Assembly: GCA_942490995.1 (NCBI GenBank)
Contig: CALOBG010000070.1
Coordinates: 62,001 to 126,000, forward strand
DNA from: UBA981 sp942490995
GTDB lineage: Bacteria > Pseudomonadota > Gammaproteobacteria > Ga0077536
Reading direction: 5' to 3'
DNA length: 64,000 nt
Shown here: positions 35,384-43,881 of the stretch, piece by piece
Numbering within the stretch: position 1 is the stretch's first letter
How the letters are laid out: each line of letters opens with the position of its first letter
Position numbers and translations under genes: made by a program
Notes under the pieces: model-generated
Database searches by the model: none
What the model saw: the letters and a program-made list of their open reading frames with translations, nothing else
Told to the model about the DNA's origin: nothing

Positions 35384-36405
35384 CAGTTGCGTTCCTCGAG
35401 CCCCGGCTGCGGCTGGTAGCGCTGGACAAACGCCGCGGTGCGGCGCCAGATCCGCCAACCGTCGCCAGCTTGCAGTCGAAAACTGCCGGCTGCAGTGGTG
35501 ACGGTCAGCGCGCGCAACTGCCGCGCTCGCAGGGCGCGCCGCGCAGGTGCAAAAAAGTGCGCAGAAAAAATATCCAGCGACGGCGCCGCGGCGCCTGGCG
35601 GGCAGGCCACCACGACGCGCTCGTGACCGCCGGCCAGCACTGCGTCGAGCCAGTCCGCGTCAGCCGCCGGTCGGCATGCAACCGCGCAGTGGGCTGCGCA
35701 GGCCTGGACCAGGGAATCATCACTGACCATACAGTCAACCGCCGGGGCGGCGCCCGCGGGCTGCGCTTCACCGCCCCATAACCAGACGCTGTTGACGGGT
35801 GGCCGGCCGGCAGCGATGCGCCGCTCGTTCGGTGCACAATCGTGGAGCAGCATCTGGACCTCGGTCAGGATTCGCTTGAGTTTGCCGAGACCGCGCTGGT
35901 CGGCCAGCGACGGCTCCAGCGCCTGGCCGTTGAGGTCCGCCGGCGCCGCGCTGTGCGCCTGTGCCGCCGGCGCCCCTTCGAGATACCAGCGCCGCGCGCG
36001 GCGCGCGCGACTGAAGCGCAGGCCCTGGTCCGTAAACGCCGCATTGAGCAGCGCCAGTATCGCCTCGGCCTCGTCATCCTCGACGCCGATCGTGTCGCCA
36101 TCGAACAGCACCAGGCGGCTGACGTCGGCGCGCAGGAAAACCGGGTCGGCGCGCACGATCTCCGGCGCCGGCGCGCGGCCGAGGTCGAAGGCCGCGGTCA
36201 TAACCGCCGGCGGCCAGCCGCTCGCCGGTGGGGTCAGGCCGAGTCGCCGCAGTACGGCGGCACCATAGCCGTCATAGTCGCGCTCGAGGGCATGGCTCCG
36301 CGCCAGCGCGGCAAGGATCGCGTGGCGCTCGGCCAGCTCGTCGGCGTGTGCCTGCCACAGTTGGTCAAGCAGCCCGGGGGCAATGATTTCCAGTGCGGTC
36401 GGCAC
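35383..36405 (-). CDS. RecJ-linked conserved protein, distantly phosphoglycerate-mutase-like
   Basis: The 340-residue protein overlaps the recJ start by 3 bases. Homologues in this position are often annotated as phosphoglycerate mutase or hypothetical. The segment PPVNSVWLWGGEAQP and a following DDSLVQACAAHC weakly resemble alkaline-phosphatase-superfamily folds, but the metal-binding residues of the cofactor-independent mutase are not obvious. Its function is unassigned. Confidence 0.65.
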   Translation of the reverse strand: MPTALEIIAPGLLDQLWQAHADELAERHAILAALARSHALERDYDGYGAAVLRRLGLTPPASGWPPAVMTAAFDLGRAPAPEIVRADPVFLRADVSRLVLFDGDTIGVEDDEAEAILALLNAAFTDQGLRFSRARRARRWYLEGAPAAQAHSAAPADLNGQALEPSLADQRGLGKLKRILTEVQMLLHDCAPNERRIAAGRPPVNSVWLWGGEAQPAGAAPAVDCMVSDDSLVQACAAHCAVACRPAADADWLDAVLAGGHERVVVACPPGAAAPSLDIFSAHFFAPARRALRARQLRALTVTTAAGSFRLQAGDGWRIWRRTAAFVQRYQPQPGLEERN

Positions 36406-36491
36406 AATCGGGATGGCGTGTTTCCGGCGGATTCGGGTCCGGACCAGTCTACACCGGCTGCGAGCGACACCGACGTGGCGCCGGCCCGCGA

Positions 36492-37622
36492 TTACAGATT
36501 GTCGAGGATGGCGCGCTTGACCGCTTCGCTTTCGGCCGGGATCTCGATCACACCGCCGGCGCTCTGTCGGATCGCGGTATCGGGGTCCTTGAGACCGTGG
36601 CCGGTCAGGGTACAGGTGACGACGCTGCCGGCCGCAATTTTGCCGCTCGCGATATCGCGCAGCGCCCCGCCCAGCGAAATCGCCGACGCCGGTTCGCAGA
36701 ACAGGCCTTCGCGCTCGGCCAGCAGGCGCTGGGTGGCGAGTATTTCTTCGTCGCTCAGGGCATCGAACCAGCCGCCGGATTCACGGCTCGCGGCCCACGC
36801 CAGGTCCCAGGATTGCGGGCGGCCGATGCGGATCGCGGTGGCCACGGTCTCGGGGTTGTCGACCATCTCACCGCGGATGAACGGTGCCGCGTTGGCAGCC
36901 TGGTAGCCGACCATAACCGGGCGCCGGTCGGTTACCGCCGGCAGCGCGAAGGCACATTCGCCGCTGCAGTAGGCGCAGGCCGCGGTGGCTGGCGTGACCG
37001 CGGCGTATTCGCTGAAGCCGGTCCAGTAAGCACTGATGTTGCCGGCATTGCCAACCGGGATGCAGTGATAATCCGGTGCGTGGCCGAGGGCATCGACGAT
37101 TTCGAACGCCGCGGTTTTCTGCCCTTGCAGGCGATAGGGGTTGATCGAATTGACGATCGTAACCGGTGCCACCTCGGCCATCTCCTTGACGATACGCATG
37201 CCGTCATCGAAGTTGCCTTCGATCTGGATCACCACGGCGCCCTCGATCATGGCCTGGGCCAGCTTGCCGAGCGCGATCTTGCCGCCGGGAATAAGCACAA
37301 AAGCACGAATGCCGGCGCGCGCCGCATAGGCCGCCGCGGACGCCGAGGTGTTACCGGTCGAAGCGCAAATGATCGCCTCGGCGCCCTCGCTGACGGCCTG
37401 GGTGACGGCCATCGTCATACCCCGGTCCTTGAACGAGCCGGTCGGATTGAGGCCCTCGAACTTGGCGTAGATCTCCACCTCGCGACCGAGTTCGCGGGGA
37501 ATGTTTTCGAGTTTGATCAGCGGCGTATTGCCTTCGCACAAGCTGATAATCCGTGCGTCGCTGGCCACCGGCAGGCGCTCGCGATAGCGCTCAATCAGGC
37601 CCTGGTAGCGCTGCATGCTCAC
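36492..37622 (-). CDS. thrC: Threonine synthase (short type)
   Basis: The 376-residue enzyme makes threonine from O-phosphohomoserine. The PLP-binding lysine is in GSFKDRGM, and the phosphate-binding glycine loop is SVGNAGNI-like (PVGNAGNISAY). The length fits the short bacterial type rather than the roughly 430-residue E. coli form. Its start overlaps the stop of hom by 4 bases, so the two enzymes of the threonine branch are coupled. Confidence 0.95.
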   Translation of the reverse strand: MSMQRYQGLIERYRERLPVASDARIISLCEGNTPLIKLENIPRELGREVEIYAKFEGLNPTGSFKDRGMTMAVTQAVSEGAEAIICASTGNTSASAAAYAARAGIRAFVLIPGGKIALGKLAQAMIEGAVVIQIEGNFDDGMRIVKEMAEVAPVTIVNSINPYRLQGQKTAAFEIVDALGHAPDYHCIPVGNAGNISAYWTGFSEYAAVTPATAACAYCSGECAFALPAVTDRRPVMVGYQAANAAPFIRGEMVDNPETVATAIRIGRPQSWDLAWAASRESGGWFDALSDEEILATQRLLAEREGLFCEPASAISLGGALRDIASGKIAAGSVVTCTLTGHGLKDPDTAIRQSAGGVIEIPAESEAVKRAILDNL

Positions 37623-38938
37623 CGAAGGTCCTCCATCCGGTAGCGGGTGATCGGTCCATCGACACCGGGCAGGGCCTGCATCTGCGCGCAGGCTGCGTTC
37701 ATGCCGGCTTCAAGCACGCGGTGGGTAAGGATAATGATCGGCACCGTGGCGTCGCCGGCCGCCGGTTCCGGTTGGCGGATGGCCTCGATACTGATGTTGT
37801 GTGAGGCCAGGATGCGGGTGATATCCGCCAGTACGCCCGGCTTGTCGTGCGCGCGCAGGCGCAGGTAGTAGGCGGTCTCAATGGCGTCCATCGCCAGCAC
37901 CGGCGCCGCGCTGAGCGCGTCGGGCTGAAACGCCAGGTGGGGTACGCGGTTGTCCGGATCCACGGTCAGCGCGCGCACCACATCGACGAGGTCGGCGACC
38001 ACCGACGAGGCGGTCGGTTCAGCGCCGGCGCCGGCGCCGGAAAGCAGCATCGGGCCGACCGCATCGCCATGGATCAGAACCGCATTCATGACGTCGTTGA
38101 CATTGGCCAGCATGTGGCGGTCCGGGATCAGGGTCGGGTGTACACGCAGCTCGATACCGTCCGCGCTTTCCGCCGCAATGGCGAGGTGCTTGATGCTGTA
38201 GCCCAGCGCCTCGGCGTAACGCACATCCTCGAGGGCAACGTCGCGTATGCCTTCGACATAAACCTTGTCGAACTGCAGCGGCACCCCGAACGCGATGGCG
38301 GCGAGGATGGTCAGCTTGTGCGCGGCATCGATGCCGTCGATATCGAAAGCCGGATCGGCCTCGGCGTAGCCGAGCGCCTGCGCTTCGGCAAGCACCTCGG
38401 CGAAGCTCGAGCCGCGCTCGAGCATCGCGGTCATCATGTAGTTGCAGGTGCCGTTGATGATCCCGGCCAGCCACACGATAGAGTTGCCGGCCAGGCTTTC
38501 GCGCAGCGTTTTGATCACGGGAATGCCGCCGGCAACCGCGGCTTCGAACGCAACCGTGACACCCTGGTCGCGGGCGGCGCCGAAGATTTCGTTGCCGTGC
38601 AGGGCGATCAGCGCCTTGTTGGCGGTGACCACGTGTTTACCGCCGGCCAACGCACGCAGGACCAGTTCGCGCGCCGGTTCGATACCGCCGATCAATTCGA
38701 CCACGATATCGATATCCGCATCATCGACCAGCGCAAACGCATCCTCGGTGAGGCGCATGCCAGCGGTGCTCGCGGCACGTGTTTTACCGAGGTCGCGCGC
38801 GCAGGCCGCAACCACTTCTATCGAGCGGCCGGCGCGCCGAGTGATTTCGCCGGCGTTGCGCGCGAGTACGTTGAGCGTGCCGCAGCCGACCGTGCCGAGC
38901 CCGAGTACGCCGATCCTGACCGCGGGTAAACCTGCCAC
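37619..38938 (-). CDS. hom: Homoserine dehydrogenase (monofunctional, with ACT domain)
   Basis: The 439-residue protein has an N-terminal NAD(P) fold (GLGTVGCGTLNVL), the catalytic domain with the conserved ANKALIALHG and GIINGTCNYMMT segments, and a C-terminal ACT domain from about residue 355 (YYLRLRAHDKPGVLADITRIL) that probably binds threonine for feedback inhibition. It reduces aspartate semialdehyde to homoserine. It is not fused to an aspartokinase. Downstream is thrC; upstream is alaC. Confidence 0.96.
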   Translation of the reverse strand: MAGLPAVRIGVLGLGTVGCGTLNVLARNAGEITRRAGRSIEVVAACARDLGKTRAASTAGMRLTEDAFALVDDADIDIVVELIGGIEPARELVLRALAGGKHVVTANKALIALHGNEIFGAARDQGVTVAFEAAVAGGIPVIKTLRESLAGNSIVWLAGIINGTCNYMMTAMLERGSSFAEVLAEAQALGYAEADPAFDIDGIDAAHKLTILAAIAFGVPLQFDKVYVEGIRDVALEDVRYAEALGYSIKHLAIAAESADGIELRVHPTLIPDRHMLANVNDVMNAVLIHGDAVGPMLLSGAGAGAEPTASSVVADLVDVVRALTVDPDNRVPHLAFQPDALSAAPVLAMDAIETAYYLRLRAHDKPGVLADITRILASHNISIEAIRQPEPAAGDATVPIIILTHRVLEAGMNAACAQMQALPGVDGPITRYRMEDLR

Positions 38939-38970
38939 TAGTCGATGTCCGATTGATAAAGGTGCATGGT

Positions 38971-40152
38971 TCAGCCGACGTTGCGCATCATGTCCTTGAT
39001 GCCACGCAGCGCCTGACGGGTGCGGTGCGCGTTCTCGATCAGGGCGAAACGCACGTAGGCATCACCGTACTCGCCAAAGCCGATCCCCGGTGACGCCGCG
39101 ACGCGGCCTTCGGCGAGCAGTTTCTTGGTGAACTCCAGCGAACCGAGGTGCTCCAGCTCGGGGGGAATACGCGCCCACACGAACATCGTTCCGCGCGGCT
39201 TTTCCACCGCCCAGCCGGCCGCCTGCATGCCGTCGCAGAGCACGTCGCGCCGTTTCTGATACATGTCGCGGATTTCGGTGACGCAATCCTGCGGCCCTTC
39301 GAGGGCGGCGATGGCGGCAACCTGTATCGGGGTGAACATGCCGTAGTCGAGGTACGATTTGAGCCGCGCCAGGGCGTAAACCAGATCGCGATTGCCGACC
39401 ATGAAGCCGACCCGCCAGCCGGGCATGTTGTAACTTTTCGAGAGCGAAAAAAACTCGACCGCGATATCGCGCGCACCTTCGACCTGCATGATCGAGGGCG
39501 CCTTGTAGCCGTCAAACACGAGATCGGCATAGGCCAGGTCGTGGACGACAAAAATTTCGTATTCACGCGCGATGGCAACGACCCGTTCAAAAAAATCCAG
39601 GTCGACGCACTGCGCGGTCGGATTGGACGGAAAGTTCAGCAGCAGCATTTTCGGCCGCGGCCAGGAATTACGGATCGCGTTTTCCAGTTCCTGGAAAAAA
39701 TCGATATCCCGCCCGATTGGAACGTGACGGATATCGGCGCCGGCGATCACGAAACCCCAGGGATGGATTGGATACGCCGGGTTCGGCACCAGCACGGCAT
39801 CGCCGCGGTCGACGGTGGCCATGGCCAGGTGCGCGAGTCCTTCTTTGGAGCCGATGGTCACGATCGCTTCGCTCTCCGGATCGATATCGACGCCGTAGCG
39901 GGTTTTGTACCAGTTGCAGATCGCGCGACGCAGGCGCGGGATGCCGCGCGATACCGAGTAGCGGTGGGTATCTTCGCGACGCGCGGCCTCGCACAGCTTG
40001 TCGACGATGTGACGCGGCGTCGGCTGGTCGGGGTTGCCCATGCCGAAGTCAATGATGTCTTCGCCGCGATGGCGCGCCGCCATTTTCAGCTCGTGAACCT
40101 CGTTGAATACGTACGGCGGCAGACGCTCAATGCGGGGGAAACCGGTGCTCAC
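38971..40152 (-). CDS. alaC: Alanine/pyruvate transaminase AlaC-like
   Basis: The start is taken as a GTG at 40152, preceded by AGGGAG; the longer reading from 40191 adds a Pro-rich tail without support. The 393-residue class I aminotransferase carries the PLP lysine in FSLSKSYNMPGWR, the NFPSNPTAQC turn that contacts the cofactor, and the carboxylate-binding arginine near the C-terminus (DAYVRFALIEN). AlaC transfers amino groups between alanine and 2-oxoglutarate. It is followed by hom and thrC on the same strand, a layout common in gammaproteobacteria. Confidence 0.9.
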   Translation of the reverse strand: MSTGFPRIERLPPYVFNEVHELKMAARHRGEDIIDFGMGNPDQPTPRHIVDKLCEAARREDTHRYSVSRGIPRLRRAICNWYKTRYGVDIDPESEAIVTIGSKEGLAHLAMATVDRGDAVLVPNPAYPIHPWGFVIAGADIRHVPIGRDIDFFQELENAIRNSWPRPKMLLLNFPSNPTAQCVDLDFFERVVAIAREYEIFVVHDLAYADLVFDGYKAPSIMQVEGARDIAVEFFSLSKSYNMPGWRVGFMVGNRDLVYALARLKSYLDYGMFTPIQVAAIAALEGPQDCVTEIRDMYQKRRDVLCDGMQAAGWAVEKPRGTMFVWARIPPELEHLGSLEFTKKLLAEGRVAASPGIGFGEYGDAYVRFALIENAHRTRQALRGIKDMMRNVG

Positions 40153-40312
40153 AGGAACTCCCTGCTGGGGTGGGGGTAAAAGAGGCGGCAAAGCTACCGA
40201 CCGCGTTGATTACTGTCAAACGCTATCTCGCTGCCGTCGACGTCGCCGTGCGATTGTGGCCGGCGCGCCGCGCGGCGGAACATTTCGGCGCGCGATCGCC
40301 CATAATGACGGC

Positions 40313-41761
40313 ATGAACGACAACACCCTTGAATTAGCCCGCGCGCGCCTGCTGGCGCCGGTCGCGGTCGAGCTCGGCGACCTCGAAACGGTGCTCGGCC
40401 AACTGCTCGGCGGCGGCGTCGACCTCGGCGACATCTACCTCGAAGCGACGCGCAGCGAATCCTGGAGCCTCGAGGACGGCATTATCAAAGAAGGCGTGCA
40501 CAGCATCCGCCACGGCGCCGGCGTGCGTGCGGTGAGTGGTGAGCAGACCGGTTTCGCTTATTCCGATGATTTGACCCTGGCGGCGCTGAGTGACGCGGCC
40601 AGAACCGCGCGCGCCATCACCCGCGCCGGGCAGTCACAGGATATCCGCCTCACCTCACGTCACGGCGAACTGACCCCGCTGTACGCCAGCGACGATCCGC
40701 TGGCGGCTACCGCGACGCCGGACAAGCTGGCCGTGCTGCGCGGCCTCGACGAGCGCCTGCGCAGCGCCGACGAGCGCGTGCGGGAAGTCATGATTGGCCT
40801 CTCCGCCCAGCACACGGCGATGCTGGTGGTGACCTCCGACGGCGCGCTGGCGGCCGATGTGCGGCCGCTGGTGCGGCTCAATGTTACGGTTATCGTCGAA
40901 GCGGACGGGCGGCGCGAAACCGGCACCTACGGTGGTGGCGGCCGCACCGGCTACGACGCCCTGTTTGCCGCCGGGCGCCCGCAGCAGATCGCGGATGAGG
41001 CGCTGCGTCAGGCCCAGGTCGCGCTCGGCGCGAGCGCCGCACCGGCCGGTGAAATGACCGTCGTGCTTGGCGCCGGCTGGCCGGGGATCCTGCTCCACGA
41101 AGCTATCGGTCACGGCCTGGAGGGGGATTTCAATCGCAAGGGTACCTCGGCGTTCAGCGGCCGCATCGGCGAGCGGGTCGCGGACGAGGCCTGTACCGTA
41201 GTCGATGACGCGACCCTGCCCGACCGCCGCGGTTCGCTGACCGTCGACGACGAAGGCACGCCGACCAACTGCACGGTGCTGATCGAGAACGGCCGCCTGC
41301 GCACCTACATGCAGGACCGTCACAACGCCAAGCTGATGGGCGTGGCCCCGACCGGCAACGGCCGCCGGCAGTCCTACGCCCACCGCCCGATGCCGCGCAT
41401 GACCAATACCTACATGCTGCCCGGTAAGCGCGCGCCGGAAGAAATCATCACCAGCGTCAAGCGCGGCCTGTACGCGGTCAGTTTCGGCGGCGGCCAGGTC
41501 GATATCACCAATGGCAAGTTCGTCTTCTCGGCCAGCGAGGCTTATCTCATCGAAGACGGCCGCATCACCCGCCCGGTCCGCGGCGCCACCCTGATCGGTA
41601 ACGGCCCCGACGTGCTGACGCGGGTGTCGATGGTCGGCAACGACCTCGAACTCGATAATGGCGTCGGCACCTGTGGCAAGGACGGCCAGTCGGTGCCGGT
41701 CGGCGTCGGCCAGCCGACGCTCAAAATCGACCGCCTGACAGTCGGCGGCACACAGACCTGA
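40313..41761 (+). CDS. tldD: Metalloprotease TldD
   Basis: The start ATG at 40313 gives 482 residues, the normal TldD length. The zinc-binding helix HEAIGHGLEGD (HExxxH-type) lies around residues 260-270, followed by the SAFSGRIGERVA and PRMTNTYMLPG segments typical of the family. TldD works as a heterodimer with TldE/PmbA, which is not in the window, on small peptides such as microcin precursors and CcdA. In E. coli it follows yhdP, whereas here it is separated from rng-yhdP by about 5 kb. Confidence 0.95.
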   Translation: MNDNTLELARARLLAPVAVELGDLETVLGQLLGGGVDLGDIYLEATRSESWSLEDGIIKEGVHSIRHGAGVRAVSGEQTGFAYSDDLTLAALSDAARTARAITRAGQSQDIRLTSRHGELTPLYASDDPLAATATPDKLAVLRGLDERLRSADERVREVMIGLSAQHTAMLVVTSDGALAADVRPLVRLNVTVIVEADGRRETGTYGGGGRTGYDALFAAGRPQQIADEALRQAQVALGASAAPAGEMTVVLGAGWPGILLHEAIGHGLEGDFNRKGTSAFSGRIGERVADEACTVVDDATLPDRRGSLTVDDEGTPTNCTVLIENGRLRTYMQDRHNAKLMGVAPTGNGRRQSYAHRPMPRMTNTYMLPGKRAPEEIITSVKRGLYAVSFGGGQVDITNGKFVFSASEAYLIEDGRITRPVRGATLIGNGPDVLTRVSMVGNDLELDNGVGTCGKDGQSVPVGVGQPTLKIDRLTVGGTQT

Positions 41762-42116
41762 AGCGGATCGCGATGCGCAAAACCTGGACGGGGCGAACCG
41801 TGGTGGCGGGCGGCAGGGGGACGGAGGCCACGCCAGCGGCGCGCGCGGAGGGCGGACCGGAGGCCACACCGGGGGCACACCACCGCGTCGGCGGTTAACG
41901 CGATCGTCTGGTAGCGCGGGGGAAGCGAGCCGCGCATCGCTGGCGGACCGGCACCCGGACACAGACCGGCGACCGTTGCGGGCGAGCGAACCCACCCGAC
42001 GGTGTCGGTGGTGGGGTTCGATGGCAGGAGGGGGGGGGGGGAAGGGGGCGTCCAGCTGAGGCGGCGAGAGCTCGGGGGGGGGGGGGGGGGACCCCCGCTG
42101 CGGGCAGCCGCTACTC
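41762..42116. other. Disrupted stretch with poly-G tracts after tldD
   Basis: About 350 bases with no supported gene on either strand. It holds a run of 12 G at 42030-42041 and a run of 17 G at 42074-42090, plus long purine-rich stretches. The end near 42040-42116 merges into the frameshifted C-terminus of the IS1380-type transposase. Such G runs can be real slippage sites or sequencing artefacts, and I cannot distinguish these here. Confidence 0.6.
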
Positions 42117-43524
42117 ATCGCCAGGCTTGACCCTGCGCGCGCTGACCGTGACCACCCGCCGATCTTCCAGGCGCAGGCGGATGGTCGTCGCACGCACGCG
42201 CGAGCGTGGTACCGGCCAGTCCGATCGTCGCCCTGCATCAGCGCATAAGCCGCCGACGCCCACCACCAGGCGCAGCTGGTTACCGCGCAGGGTCTCGGTC
42301 GAGAGCCGGTCGGCGAACAGGTCGAGCTGGCATTCCTTGATGCGGTTCTCGGCCTCGCCGCGCGCGCAATAGAAGTCCTCGTACAGCGCCCGTGCCGCCC
42401 AGCGTCGCTTCGACAACGAGGTCACGATGAAGCGCGGATTCGATTTGTCACCGGTATGCTCAGCCTTGGCCACCACACGGCGTGACCCGGCTCCAGCTCT
42501 TGCGTGTCCGATACGCGAGCTCGCGGAAACAGCGCGCCGGGCTCTGCGTGGCTGCCGACGTCTCCGCCACCGTCTGCAGTTCACTGCCTATCGCCCGTAC
42601 CAGACGGGCGTTACGTGCCAGCCCGAACACGTATTCCACGCCATTTTCCTCGCACCAGCCCATCAACGCCTCACGGCAGAAGCCCGAGTCCGCTCGCAGC
42701 ACGATGCGCGTCTTCGGCCACCGCACACGCACCTGGGCGACGATGCGCTCGACCTCCTCCACCGCCCCCGCTGCACCGTCGATGTTCGCCGGCCGCAGCT
42801 TCGCGGCCAACAGATGCTCGCCGCAGTAGATGTACAACGGCAGGTAGCAGTAGTGATCGTAATAGCCGTGAAAGAACCGTGCTTCCTGATGGCCGTGCAA
42901 CGCCACGTCGGTCGCATCCAGATCCAGCACGATCTCCGCCGGCGGCTCGCGGTAAGCCTCCAGGAACAGCGCCACGAACAACCGTTCGATCGCTTCCTCA
43001 TCGGGACGGATCTTGTGATAGCGATGCGCCCCGCTCGCTGGATAGCATTCCAGACGGCTCAGCGTGCTCTTGCCCGCCAGTGCTGCACAGTCCTCGCGTA
43101 ACCGCGGCGACAGCTTGCCCAGCAGCGCACCCATCACCGGGTCATGGCGTAGCTCGTCGTGGTCGTTCAGGTCTTCGTAACCCAGCGCCAGCGCGAACAC
43201 CCGTTGACCGACCAGCGTGCGCAACGAGTGCTCGACCAAGTCAGCCTGCCGCTCGTCGATGAAGCAGCGCGACAGCCGGTCGATCAGACCGACCGCCGCG
43301 TCCGCCTTACCCAGCAGTAGCGCGCCGCCATCCGAGCTCACCGTTCCACCATCGAACGCCGCCACCACGCGGCGGCGTCCAGCCCATGAAAACGTCAGTT
43401 GTTCAGCGGTACACTGTGTCGGCATCGGGAACCTCCTCTGAGGGGTCGTAACTCGTTCACGCAAAACAAGTTTGATCCTCTCGGAGGCCCGATGCACTAA
43501 CTACGTGTGAGAAATCCGGGCTAG
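42031..43524 (-). mobile_element. IS1380-family insertion sequence remnant
   Basis: The transposase pseudogene implies an IS1380-type element. The right side, upstream of the transposase start, ends in a sequence reading TGTGAGAAATCCGGGCTAG (43506-43524), which looks like a terminal inverted repeat. No matching left-end repeat was found in the disrupted poly-G region, so the left boundary given here is only approximate. The element sits between tldD and glcD. Confidence 0.55.
42117..43425 (-). pseudogene. IS1380-family transposase, decayed by frameshifts
   Basis: From ATG 43425 (GAGGAGG upstream) the frame reads a DDE transposase of IS1380 type: VVAAFDGGTVSSDGGALLLG, then EIVLDLDATDVALHGHQE, RIVLRADSGFCREALM. 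It breaks at about 42485, after ELAYRTRKSWSR. The next part, RRVVAKAEHTGDKSNPRF with YEDFYCARGEAENRIKE, is in another frame. A third shift at about 42275-42290 leaves the C-terminal WWASAAYALMQG stretch in yet another. At least three frame changes make it non-functional. The exact left end is unclear in the poly-G region. Confidence 0.88.
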
Positions 43525-43790
43525 ACGCACGCTCAGACCTATTCGCGGCGGCATTGGCGCCAAAAAAGTTCGTCTGCAAGGCGCAGTGCGCAGGGAATAG
43601 TGGTGCTATTGCCAAGCGCTGCAACGAAGCAGGCGGGCTTTTTTGGCCCAACCCGCAGGGCGAGCGACTGATTGGGTGCATTTCGGCGTTGCTCGTCACT
43701 CATTTACGGCAAGTAAACTTCACTCCTCGCGCCTTGAACTGCACCCAATCAGTTGCTGGTGCCGCCGCGAATAGGTCTGAGCGTGCGTCT
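43523..43790. repeat. Roughly 268-bp element bounded by perfect 31-bp inverted repeats
   Basis: The left arm AGACGCACGCTCAGACCTAT... at 43523-43553 is the exact reverse complement of 43760-43790. A second inner pair, ACTGATTGGGTGCA (43667-43680) and its reverse complement (43740-43753), lies inside. The interior also has GCAAGGCGCAGTGCGCAGGG and CGCTGCAACGAAGCAGG, the style of repeated extragenic elements in gammaproteobacteria. It carries no plausible gene. It adjoins the IS right end, and the two share the CTAG at 43521-43524. Confidence 0.9.
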
Positions 43791-43881
43791 TACCATCCGT
43801 GGCCCGCTGGCGCTCGAGGCCGCCATACGCGCGACCCGCACACCACGGGCGACCGTCGGCCGCACTAATTCACGCTACCGC
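43791..43881. other. Short gap downstream of glcD
   Basis: Ninety bases between the inverted-repeat element and the glcD stop, with no gene or clear terminator. Any in-frame reading across it is a fragment of shadow frames. Confidence 0.4.

Noticed and set aside
40655..42238. A 527-residue minus-strand frame across tldD
   Set aside because: Most of it is antisense to tldD. Only its first residues match the shifted C-terminus of the IS1380 transposase.
42504..43262. A Pro/Arg-rich plus-strand frame opposite the transposase
   Set aside because: It has no ribosome site or recognisable family and is explained by the decayed transposase on the other strand.
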